The position numbers were made by a program, and so were the translations under genes. The notes below the pieces were generated by a model. The model did no database searches, was not told the DNA's origin, and was given only the letters and a program-made list of their open reading frames with translations. A DNA stretch of 64,000 nt from Rhopalosiphum padi (Eukaryota; Arthropoda; Insecta; Hemiptera; Aphididae), in NCBI RefSeq assembly GCF_020882245.1, contig NC_083597.1, positions 62,908,152 to 62,972,151 on the forward strand, given 5' to 3'. Positions 30,885 to 43,300 of the stretch are shown in pieces. Within the stretch, counting starts at the first letter, position 1; the number at the start of each line of letters is the position of its first letter.

Positions 30885-31205
30885 TGGGTCGAATGTGCGT
30901 GCGTGCATCTCGTCGCCGTCGTATGTGTCGTACACGAGTATGTGTACGTTGCGCGCGTGTGGGAAGTCGTCCTGGCCCACTGGTTCTCTCAATGAACTTT
31001 ATTGACGGCGGCGACGGCTCGGCCATTCGTGTCGGGTACGCGTCAATGAACGCACCGCAGTCGCCAGTCGCGGTCGTCGTCGTCGTCATAGTCGCGGTCG
31101 CAGTCGCAGTCGTAATTCTTCGCAATCGGTGGTTTTTCGTTTCGCGCGGTCGCGTCGTGCGTTTATTTTATTATATCGTTCACTATATCGTCCGACGACG
31201 ACTTT
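30885..31205. promoter_or_regulatory. CpG-rich patch before rols start, possible promoter
   Basis: About 320 bp dense in CpG, with imperfect GTCGTC/GTCGCA hexamer repeats at 31060-31115, ending roughly 90 bp before the ATG. Its position suggests a promoter or 5' UTR. No TATA box or initiator at a convincing spacing was found, so this is inference from composition and location. Confidence 0.3.
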
Positions 31206-31293
31206 TTAATGTATAATATTATATAAACAATAAAACCGCCTGTGTGTGTTTGTGCGCGTGTGTACGTGTGTGTAACAGTTATCACTGTTCGAC

Positions 31294-31399
31294 ATGATAA
31301 CCAAGAGCGGAATCGGCGGAGGAGCACGTCGCCCGCTGAAGAGCGGTAGCAGGGCAGGCCATCCGAGGCCAGTCAGCGGTCTAAGTTTCAGCGTTCTCG
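31294..31399 (+). CDS. rols: rols exon 1, start codon exon
   Basis: ATG at 31294 (G at -3) opens a 35-codon basic, glycine/serine-rich peptide beginning MITKSGIGGG and ending FSVL plus one base before the donor G|GTACGT. The spare G joins AT of the next exon to make Asp, so the phase fits exactly. An AG preceded by a T/G-rich tract at 31277-31278 could be a splice acceptor, in which case a 5' UTR exon lies further upstream. This N-terminus is unconserved as far as I know and rests on phase, a donor site and local GC content. Confidence 0.6.
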
Positions 31400-34300
31400 G
31401 TACGTCGTTATCGTCCACTGTACACGGTGTATAATGTTATGATGTTCAACATGCACCGTGGTACAAAATATATTATCACGTACCATACAACTATAGGGTT
31501 AAGACGTCCATGAATTTAAAAACTAATAAACGCGTGCAAACATCGAAGTATGCCCTTAAAACAATCAAACATGACATAATAAAATTCAATGAAAGATTGT
31601 TGTTTTACTCTTCATTTAATTCTAAAAAAAAAAAAAACCAAGTCGATATATCGGTTACAGTTATATGAATATACATATACACACACCTATCTGCCCGAGG
31701 GATTTTCAGGGTTTGAGTGGTTTGACTTTGAAGGCGAAAACACCTATATAGCATGTGTGCTTTCGCCGAAATGTTAACCTTGACCGCGGTATAGCGCGCC
31801 GCCGCTGTACAGGGGAAACGATGTATATAGTTTATATTATTTTTTTTTCGCATCGATCGCATGTTGTTATAGCTACGTCCGTGTCGTCGTACAATACGGT
31901 AGATAATATTATAATATATCGACGATAGTACATTACACAAGGTGTACTGTAAGAACATATAGTTATATTATTATGTACCTATTAACTCGGTGTACAATAT
32001 TGTCAAATCCTTGACGAACCTGCACATTGCGGCGCGATAAAATATGATTATAAGACAGAAACGCGGATCGACGAAAAAGAATGTTTTTCGTCCGTTCGCG
32101 TTCGGCGGAATCTACGAAAAAATTCATATATTACGTAATATCACGCCGGTGAAAACATACGCACTACACGTGTTTGTATATATATATATATATGATGTGT
32201 ATGTGCGCCGTGCGCGCGCGAAACTAGTTCTCGTCACAGCCAGACAAGATCATCCGTCGCATACTCGCATCGGTCGAATCGTTCATTCCGAAGTCACACC
32301 GCGTGCTACATCGTATTATACAGACAACCACCATAAAACATACGTGTATTCATTAATTCACTAATTCAGCGTTTGGTAACATAATAGGTTATGTATAGAC
32401 ATACTCGTTACTCTACGACGATCATGTACTATAACTCCATAGTGATTTAAGTATTTTTTTCATCGTACATGTTTTATGTCATATTTTGATTTTAAATTCT
32501 AACTGTCATAAGAAAAATGAAAAAAAAACGTAAGCAATTTTGTATATAATATATATATATATATATATTGAGTTTTATATATTATATATTTTGAAACTTA
32601 AATTCCATATTATTTTAAAATACTGCTGATCAGATAAATTGTAGATATACATTTGGTATAAAAGATAAAAATCTCGTAAATATGTAATTCTATACTCTTA
32701 TTCGAAATGCATTATTTTTTAGTTATATCTACATGACAAAATAATATTATGTGACGTGCCTTACGTATAAATAACACGTATTTTTTTTGTACAAGTAACG
32801 TAGAAGTGATTCCAATTACGTTTTACTCTGTAACGCTTAATTAATGACGACAAGACAGATGTGCGTAACTATTTAATATTCGTATAATATTATTATGTAG
32901 ATACGCCGCAATGGCGTTTGCCCGTCTATACCGATTTTCACGTATACATATAACTATCGATCTCTAAATCCCTTGCAATGAACAATTATACAATTTTATT
33001 CGTTCCTGTTTTTCAGCCGGACTATGTATATACCTGAGTGGCTAAGTCTATATGTTAATACGTATATGCGTGGCTGTAGCTGCAGTGTCTATATAATGTG
33101 CGTGTGGTGTTTAGTGTGTATGTTTATATCTGCGGATGTTTTTTAAATAATTGCCGAAACGCCTCTGGGGCAGTTCGAAATTTCGGATCTGTTTTTTATT
33201 GCTGCGCGTCCCGAAAACGATTTATGACTGTACGCGAGAAGACGACGGACCATATGTGACGACGTCGCCGCTCCCACATCGCGCGCTGTTACTCATACTA
33301 CGGTCCGGGTATCTATATGTGTATAATATGTAGGCAGAGTCGCGTGTATATACAATCATTTTTTTACGCATACACATCTTCGTACATCTCCCCTCCCGCC
33401 GTTTGAGGCAAGTGCGCAAGTCGCGGCCAAACCGTTTCAGTTTTCGGAGTGTTTATATATGTTGAAGTAATCGTTTTTCGTACGATTGATTTTTTTATAT
33501 TTTATAAAAAGGGCGAAAGGAATAAAAAAAAACCCACTTCCGATAAATGCAGCCGTTGTTCGTCCCGGGGCTGCGGATTATACGTGGTAAAGGCGCGTGG
33601 GAAACCGTCTGCGACTGTGGGAACGATTATACGTCGGCGGGAGAGAGGGGGCGGCGTCCTTACGGCTGCAGTAGGTATATATGGTATATATATATATATA
33701 TATATACACACTATACACAACCTTATACATTATGCGGCTCTGCCATTGAGTGGTTGTGGTAGTCCGGTTCTCCAAAATGCAAAATGCCCGTCGTACAAAG
33801 CCGGGTTTCTACTATACTGTTTATTATGTATGTAACATTGAATATATTTAACTTTTAGGTACCTAACGCGTGTTACCGACATTTTGTTATCAGCATATTA
33901 AATATACCGCCCGGAACACGACACTATGTAGTGGAAATCCGGCTTTTAACGCGCGGAAATTACTGCGGTAACGTTATCGATAATAAAATACCGACCGTTG
34001 ACTTCGCGGTGCACTGATAATAATATATGGACAGATTTAGGTGAAAAACGTGCAGTGGCGGTCGTGATAATTTATTATTTTATTTTGTGGAGGGGAGGAA
34101 TTAAATGAGTATCGTCGAACTAGACAGTCGGACGGGACGACGATTTTCGTACGCCCACACGACTCGGCCAAAACCGGTGTTAATAAGTATAGTGTATAAA
34201 AACCGGATTCGAGAGGTTGTTCAAAAGTCGTCTGTCCGTCCATCACTTCGCCGGCACCATAGTCGTGAATGAACTCCTCTACAGTATTTTTGTTATTGTT

Positions 34301-37300
34301 GTTGTTTTCACTTGATGTGACTGATTACGGTGTACTCGGACAGTCACGCGTAAAGACTACGACCATTGCGATAGAAAATATTATTATAATAACGCCGCCG
34401 TCGTGTGTATAATCAGGTGGTATTATATTGCACACGCGCGCGGATCTACTAGTTGGTTTAATATAATAGAGGTGCGAAAACTGTTTATTCGTTCTGACAA
34501 CGCGCGCTTTCTAAAATAATAATAATAATAATAATAACTATAGACCATAGTAATAATAAATTATATTTGTTGCAAAAAAGAAAATCGGTAATAGGTCACC
34601 AGAGGGTAGTTTTTGCTGAGAGGTGCTTTACGACGAGCGAAAATCTCATTGACATTGTCGCCGTATAGTCTGTTTTAGCGTATATTAATATATTGACGAT
34701 GTTCTTGTATACGTGGAAAATCATCATATGATAACGGTTTGGTTTTTTCGTTTTGCAGATTTGGCCGCTATTCGGAAGCTGTTGGAAGAAGGTGATGGAG
34801 ACGAGACGTGCCCCAGCTGCGGCATGCCTTTCGACAAGGGCAAAAAGAGGAAGCTCATCGACTCTTGCGGACATGAACGCTGTTACGCGTGTATGTTCCG
34901 CAACGAGGGCTGTCCGCTTTGCGCCTCGGCGGTGGCGGCGGCCTCCGAAGACTGCCCGACGAAAGGTACGGTATACTCGATTTTACCATATTTTTTATAT
35001 ATATTATACGACTATTGTATTATGATTGATTGTTGTCCATATTTTATTTCATATTTGTTTAGTAATGTAGCTAGACGACATGTTTTTCGTAATCACGATG
35101 TAGTATAAACGGTCAACACGACTAATATGTTTAAATGTATTAATTGAAGCTTTTTTTTTTATGAAAATGATATCGGCTTTATTTGTTTATCCATGATATA
35201 CTTTCATTCTTTTCAATGGTAATTTTTATTCTTCATCGGTCAGAAAGTTTCCATTGTCGTTAACGAATTACTTATTTATTCTTTCACGGATATGTTGTGG
35301 AGAGGTCTTTTTTGTTTTTCTTTCTTTAATTTAAATTTCTATTCATCATTAATTAAACGACCACTTTTTAACAGATTTTTACTAATTTATTTTAACGTAT
35401 ATTATCCCTCTTCGTCTGGAAATAGGATTGTGACTTTGATTCTTAAAATATCGACTGAATTTAAGAAAGACTGCATTTAATAAAGTTTATCCACTTTAAA
35501 AGTTCAAAGAATAGAAATAAAAAAACAACCACCAATAACCATTCAAAGTATACACCGGATGTTTCAAACGACCTCTTTGGGGAAACCGTTTAAATGAAAT
35601 CATGGTTAGGAATTTTATAATTTCGTAAAGTACTTTGTTTTTATTTTTCGTAAGTATAATTCAATATAATAAAAAAAATAGCCATATATTGTACTGCAGG
35701 GGTACCCCTTCACAATAATAACATCATTTAATCGATTATATCAAATTTAATTTTGCAAAAATTAAATAATATGGCAAAGTAACACAGTAATAACTATTAA
35801 TATTACAATAATGACTACTGCAATAGTCATTGGCTTTAGTCTTAACCAAACCCTCGTTTTTAACACATCCAAAATATAACTTTACGTTTATCGTATATAA
35901 ATTTGATCTGCGAATAAAAAAAATAAAAAAATTCCCAACTATAGAAAATAAAATATTTATGTCATGGTAAATGTTATAGTTAGTAGGTGTATATATGAAA
36001 ATGATGCAAGACATATTATATTATAAAAAAACGTTTTTGATTGCTTTGACATTATTATCATTATTATTATTAATTATTATTATTAGGAAGTAGTAAAATT
36101 AAGAGTTGCGAACGCATGATTACTTTAATAATACACGTATTAAAACTTTCGCAGCGAACAAAGTTTTGTTTATATTTTGTTTTAACAGTGTATAAAATAC
36201 AAAGGTTTCAAAATGTTTTCCTTGACCAATTTCAGGAAAATACTCAGAAAAAAATGATTTTAATTAAAAATTAAAAAGTTTCATTTCAAAGAGGTTCTAC
36301 AAAGGCTATTAGAAGTTTTTAATTATGTATAGTACATAGAAGTTCACGTTGTAATATTATAAATTCGAATTGATATGTATATATATATTATAAATTGGTG
36401 GCGCGATTCTTAACAATTTTTATACGAAAACCTAAAAAACGTAGTTTATAGTTTGAATCAGTTTTGTTGCCGCCCATATGTGTATTGTCGTGCACGACGC
36501 ATACAATATAACACGTTTAGTTATATTATATTTTTTTTAATTATTGTTTGACGGAGGGCAAAGCACAGTTGTTGAGTTTTTATTTGATACTGTCTCGTTT
36601 CCCACGATATTCGGCAAAGCTATACCTATTATATGCGCCACGGCATCGTCGTCTCTAATTGTCGGAAGTCGAAAACAAAAAATAGACAATGAACCAAAAC
36701 GAAATAAATATATTTTTAATTGAAGTCAAAAAAAATTACGTTTAAATCGCGTAGGTTAATATATTTTTCCCGCATGTTAGTGACAGTTGATTAACGCGTG
36801 TAGTATGTATGCATGTCGTCACGCGTATACCAGTTGTACCGTCTTGACGAAAGTTTTTCGCGCGTGTAGAATACTAATAAACGTGTAATATTTGTTTCCT
36901 TTCTCTGTACAGCTTCCAAGAAATCATTGACCAATGAGCCGATTTACGTGCAAAACACACGAGCCAATAGACCAAGGGTCAAGACTAACGGACACTTTTC
37001 GCCCTACGTTCAAGTAATTGCCATTCACTCAACTACGCTATTTCAATAATATTATTAAATGTGTGCACTTACAGTTACTTATTAATGTTTGTTGTTTTCG
37101 TTTGTTTTAGTCGAGACAAGGTTCACAGGAACTCAGTCATTCGCCTAGTAGGCTTCCTAGACCCAACAGGAACTTGGACGAAGTCATGACTCAGAGTAAG
37201 TGTTCTCGAAAAAAAAAAAAAATTATGAAAATAGTTTTGACATCCTTGATTTATTTTTTCTTCATTTTTATTGTCATTAGGCTGTCCAACGCCTCCACAG

Positions 37301-40300
37301 AGCAGGAGGAAATTTTTTCTCAGTCCGAAAACCATACGAAATCAATGGTCCATGCGCAGTGGATCTAGGTCTCCTTCCGACAACGCACTCTCCGGTAAGT
37401 TGTTTTTTTTTTTTTAATCGATCATTATTATAATATATCATAAGCAATGTATACACTTAATATAACACGGTTTGTATTAAATGCATTATGGAATTTAGTA
37501 ATGTCAGCATCGACATCAACAGTAACTTCGGATCAACGGCGATGGTCTTCGGTGGTGTTGGGCAAGATTAGATCTCTGTGGTCGTTGAGAGGTTTGTTAG
37601 GTCTAAAAATGAAACGTTTTTGTTTGTCGTTGGCCGTGTGTGCACTTAAGCTTATTAGAAAACACTTTATTAACATTATTTCACCGTAGTAGTTGAATCG
37701 TTGAATGTGCTCTGCAATTGAGAGTTAACCTAAATGTTTTGCTCTACAGCAAGGTCAAATCAATAAATTTGATTTTTTTAATACTGTATAATATTAACTT
37801 TATTGCATATGCATATACTCTGGTCGTCACGTGGGTTTTACTGGCAAAATTACGACTACTTATCTTTGATAAAGCAAACTACGTGAAAAAAATCTTCGAA
37901 ATTTGGTTTTGATGATTTATTATATTCAAGATTCATTCGGTCCTCGGAGACGTTTTGTTCTATTCAATAGTCGGTCAAGTTTTGTTTCGTAGATTTTTAG
38001 TGAATATTTTGTTGGCGTTAGATCAGATGAGTAAAATCAATAAATTATACCAATAACATAATATTATAATGTTGGTAAAATTATCGCGTCTTGAGAAGTA
38101 AGTACAACACTGCAATAGGCCAGGGTTGTAATCCACGTGTGTGTGAATAATTAGCCATACATTTGAAGAGCACCTATTTTTGTCTTGTGTTCACATTTGT
38201 TTGTTTTTATATATGTAATTGCATGAACACGGATATTAGCTTTGTGCACCTATTTGTTTTAACTCAATTTGTTTTTATACAAATAAATTAATTGTCCCGC
38301 GTTTTGTATACTTTAGACGACGAAGGCGGAAATGTGAAACCACGTGGATCATTGAACCAGAGGAGTTGCAATTCGGACACTCTGTACACTAGACTGGGAC
38401 TGCTGTTGTCGAGGGACAGCAATTCTAGATCGTTTACGGAAGACGTGTCTTTGTCGAGCATCAACTCTAAACCGGTGTCGAGTAATGGGAGTCCCGTGTC
38501 CACGCTCACGGGATCCTCGGAGACTGAACACAAAGCAATCAAAGAACAATCGTCCGACAGCATTGGATCTCTCATGTCCATGTCCGGACAGAGCAACGGT
38601 TCGTGTAGCCCTCTGACCCGAAGACATTCTGTCACTAGTGAGTGGAATTTTAATATGTCGTGATATAATAAATAACGCTTATTGTTTAAAATGTAAATAC
38701 TAAATATACTAATATTAATTTTTGAAGAGTTCCGGTTGTAATGCAATATTAATGCAAAATAATATCTAAAAAAAAAAGTAGGCAAGTGGGTACCGCTCCA
38801 TTAGGTATCGATTGGAACTCGTTATTGATGAGTAAATTACTATTGTGGATTTTATTAAATTTTAATTCAATTATTTATCTATACGATAAAAAACCATCCT
38901 GAGCAAAAACTGTTTAAATTTGGGTAACTATGGTTACAAAACAATTATTTTAATAATAATATTGGATTTGCGAAAAATTTCTCATTTTTCCTTAATTTTT
39001 TGCTTGTTTTCACCGACTATAAAAAAATACTGTGCATTTTTAATTTCGACCCCAGTACAAACTAGATTAAATTTTCTATCTAATACCAACCATAAAGTGA
39101 AAATCGAAGTATTTTATTGATTACTTTTCGTGTACACAAAATAATATATTATTGTAAAATCAATACATCCATTGCTACGCTCAAAATCTAAAAAAAAAAA
39201 TGTATTCATTTATTTAAACAAAATAAATCTGGCTTAAGTATTTTTCATATTATTTATAGGAAAAAAATTAAAACGAAACGCATTTGCAGTATGATATGTA
39301 TATCTATTGTTTTTCAAAACAAAGCGATTGCTCTTAAATCTGAACCAATTTTTTTACTTATATATTATTACCAATTACGTAAACATAATGCATCGGATGA
39401 CGTTTTCTCGTATTGGTACTCCGTATTGTATTCAACGTCCGACGCTATTTTGAATTAAACTAAAACTATATATACGTACACTCATCTCGCTTCGCTTTTT
39501 AACAGCGATTTTATATTGTTCGTGTGCGTTATTGTTTGTGTTTGTCCTGTAGCGTTGCAAGCGGGTTCTGTAGACGATTTGCGTTCGTTTAGAACGAGGC
39601 GGCAGCCGACCAGGAGGTCCGCTAGGTCCGGTACAATTAAGGGGCCCATCGATCCCAAAGGTATGGTATAATATGGTGGTTTTTTTATTCGCTTATAAAT
39701 TAACAATTGAATTTTTCGCGTATGAAATAACTGTTGACGAAATCAACTTATCATTTGTCACTCGTGTTTTTCCTCGCCAGTGCGATTTGCCCAGTACAGA
39801 ACGTCCCCCGCAGCAACAACAACAACAGCAACAGCAACAACAACTGCTCGTGTTGAAACCGTTGTTCTTCGAGGTACCCCAACAAGAATCGGACCCGTTG
39901 TTCCTTGGCCGCGAGTGGCTAGTACAAGACATTAGCAAAGCGATGTTGCACGACCAGTCGTCCGGCGTCGTGGTCACCGGGTTGCCGGGCACGGGCAAGA
40001 CGGCGTTCGTCCTGCAGCTCGTTGAACACAGCTGTTTCGGTCGTCTGAAATCGAATGGTAAGTGCGATTTTATCGATTGTTGTGGTTACGCGTCATTTTT
40101 TTAAACTTATTCAATCTCGTTTCTTCCAGTATCCGACATTAACGCGTCGCAGACCTCTATCGTATCCGAAGAACTCAAGTCTCTAGCCTCGCGCGTGGTC
40201 GCCTACCACTTTTGTCAAGCCGACAACAACAACACGTGCCTCATACCCGAATTTGTACACTCGCTTGCGGCCCAGCTATGCCAAGCGCCACAGCTAAACA

Positions 40301-43300
40301 TGTACCGACAACACGTGCTGACGGAACTCAATCTTCAGGTGAGACAAAAAAAAAACCAAAATCGAAACTTAACCTAACCCGTCTTCATAAAATAAAAAGT
40401 TGTATTATGTTTCTAAAGTTTTAAAACGACAAACGTTTATGATATATCTAATAGAGTATCTATAAAAATGCTTTGTCTGTTATCATGTATATGGTTTTAC
40501 ACGTTAATAAAAAACTAACAGCATTTTACGCCAATATACAATTTTTTGTTTAAATCAATTTTAATTATATCACCTACTCGTATTTTGTTACGGTGCCTGT
40601 GTAGTGATAATTAATCTTACATTTTAGAAAAGAAAATTATTTAAAATTAATTAATTGACAAAAAAAAAAAAAAAAAAAATTACAAGGAATTAAATATTAC
40701 AAGCTGTTTATTTTGATATGACTTTTCCGGTGTATCAATTGTGTCTCATTTTAAGACATTATGATGACCTAAACAATACAATTAATGTTACCTATATTTA
40801 TTTATTTATTTTGTATACTATTTAGATAGTATATTATAATAAGTATTAACCCTATGTTTGAATTTAACAAGGAATTTAGAAAAATATATATTTCTACGTT
40901 TTTATTTGCTGCAGGATTCACTGTCGATGCGCGAGTGTATCGTGGACCCCGACGCCGCGTTCACGAGAGGCGTCCTGGAACCATTGAACGCACTCAGTCG
41001 ACTGGCCAATACAATCGGCACTGGTGGTCTAGTTATCGTCATCGATGGCTTGTGTGAAGCCGAATACCACCGACCTGATCACGGAGATACAATCGCTTCA
41101 TTTTTAGTGAAGCATATGCCAAAGTTTCCAGCTTGGCTCAAAGTTGTTGCCACATTAAGGACTAACTTGGAAGACGCTTTACCGTCGTTACCATTGACAA
41201 AAATTTGGTAAGTCACTTCCTAACGTAATGTTTGTAATAATAATATGTATATGTATGTATTTTTATTGTATATTATATACTATAATTTTTAAACCAATAA
41301 AGAGTCATTTTATATTATTAATAATTTTTATACATACTTTTGCGTACTTTTGATTATTTTTCGATTTTAAAGACATATAATATTCAAAGTTTTACAAGTG
41401 TTTTAATAAACATTTTCAGTATTTTAAAATTAATCTAATGAGTAGGTATTACAAGCGTTTCGGATTATATGCAAATGGTTCGCAGCAAGGCTGTAGTTGA
41501 AAAAAAAGGTTGGGGTCTAACATTTTTTGTTTTATATAAATACTGAAAATGTATAGTTAATAAACTATATTTATCACTAAAAAAATGTTTCTACTTTTTA
41601 AAAATTTCGAGGGAGGGTTTGGCCTCTTGGACCTTCTCCCCAGTTACGGCCTGCCTTGCTTCGTAGCTTAAATCGTATTGTATATTTTTTAATTATTTTT
41701 TTTAATGTATATTTCTTCAACGCATTTAAATCCGATATCTACGAGTAAATTAATATTATACGTGTAGATAAACTTAAAACTGATACTATTCCGTGATTGA
41801 TTGTATTCTATATTATAGTGTGGACGTAAATTCGACGAACAAAGAAAATGTGATAAAAGACATGATGGACTACATCGGTTTCCGAGTTACCAACAGCGCA
41901 AGTATTCAAAATAATTTGATAGCCGGCACAACGGGACAGTTGAAATTCTGCCAACATTTGCAAACCGCCAGCAACGGGTCGTTTCTTTTCGCCAAACTCA
42001 CTTTGGACTTGATCGAGAGGGGCCACCTGGTAGCCAAGTCCCAAAGTTTCAAGGTGTTGCCTGTCACGTTGGCTCAGATATATCAGCTCCATTTCAACCT
42101 GAGATTTCCGACGACTAGCTCGTTTGAAAAAGTCGCTGACATTTTGAGTGTATGTCTCGCTGCGCTGTACCCGTTGACGATTTTGGAAATTTACTATTCC
42201 GTTAACTCGCTAAACGTCGACGAATTTATTTCGTGGGAAGCCTTTTTGCAGAGGTTCAAGGTACATCAAAAATAAACTTTTAGAGGGGAACAACAATCTT
42301 CAAATATTTTATTTTATTTTTACAGTTGATCTCGGGACTGCTCATAAAACGACTGGACAATACTTATATGTTCTTTCACCCGTCGTTCAGGGAATGGCTG
42401 ATGAGACGCGAGGACAGCGAGTCGAAAAAATTCGTGTGTGATTTAAGGTCAGTAGTCGACCCGTTTAGTCATATCTATAGCGTATAATTTTAAAGCTATA
42501 CGTATAAATTAAAAAAAAATGTATTCAATTGATATTTTTTTTTAGTTATACGTATTTTTTCAATATACATTTATTATTAAAGTAATAATTTATTACAAAA
42601 CTATATATTTTTAGAAAATATTTTTTTTTAATAATAGTAGGTATAATACTATACATAGGTATATACATTATTATTTACAATTTATAATAAAAGTACAAAT
42701 TAAGAAATTTATTTTCTGAAAATACATGTTTTTGTAATAAACTATGCAATTTTATAATGTGTAATACTAAAATAAAATAATAATTTATAAATAATAAATA
42801 ACTTATTACTTTAATAATAAATGTATTATGTATGTACCATAATATGGTGCCTAAAACAAAAAAATACGTACAACTAAAAAAAAATCAAATTTTATTCATT
42901 TTAAAAGTGTTTTTATTTATTTCCCGTACATTGATGTATAAATCCGTTTCACACAACTAATCATTATCAATATTTACTTTAATTTTAATTCTATTTTTAT
43001 TTTCGTTTGAAAAATGTAGAAATGGGCATTTGGGAATCGCCTTACGGTTTTCGAGACTCCAGGCGCCGCTGGATAGCGAAAAGACCCTGGAACTGGGTCA
43101 TCACATCCTGAAAGCTCACTTGTACAAGAACGTGTCACTGCAACCTTTGGATGGCGCGTCGTCCAGGGACCTACAGGCCAATTGGTTGGCGTCTGTGTCG
43201 AGCAGTGTATCGTCCGCCCTGTGTTCGATGCGCAATACGTACGCTCCTAATGTCAAGGTGTCACGGCTTCTGTTGCTTGCCGGCGCGTCACCCGACGTCC

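Larger units (their letters stand above)
20343..31293. other. non-coding upstream region of rols
   Basis: No coding exon supported. CpG-rich patches (21,660-22,080; 25,860-26,360; 27,220-27,560; 30,290-30,360; 30,885-31,205) alternate with AT-rich DNA. Contains a GA tract, a (GT)13 tract, a 19-bp palindrome (30052-30070) and an inverted repeat pair at 27080/27136. It could hold the promoter, enhancers or 5' UTR exons of rols; nothing shows this directly. Confidence 0.5.

Noticed and set aside
34037..34110. CAGTGGCGGT as the start of another hAT element
   Set aside because: No matching inverse end or target duplication found downstream.
35571..36295. ACCTCTTTG/CAAAGAGGT inverted pair in rols intron 2 as transposon ends
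   Set aside because: Only 9 bp, similarity does not extend in alignment and no target duplication was found.
38288..38785. 165-codon minus-strand frame over rols exon 6
   Set aside because: Antisense shadow; the plus-strand exon has matching splice sites, phase and a TANC motif.
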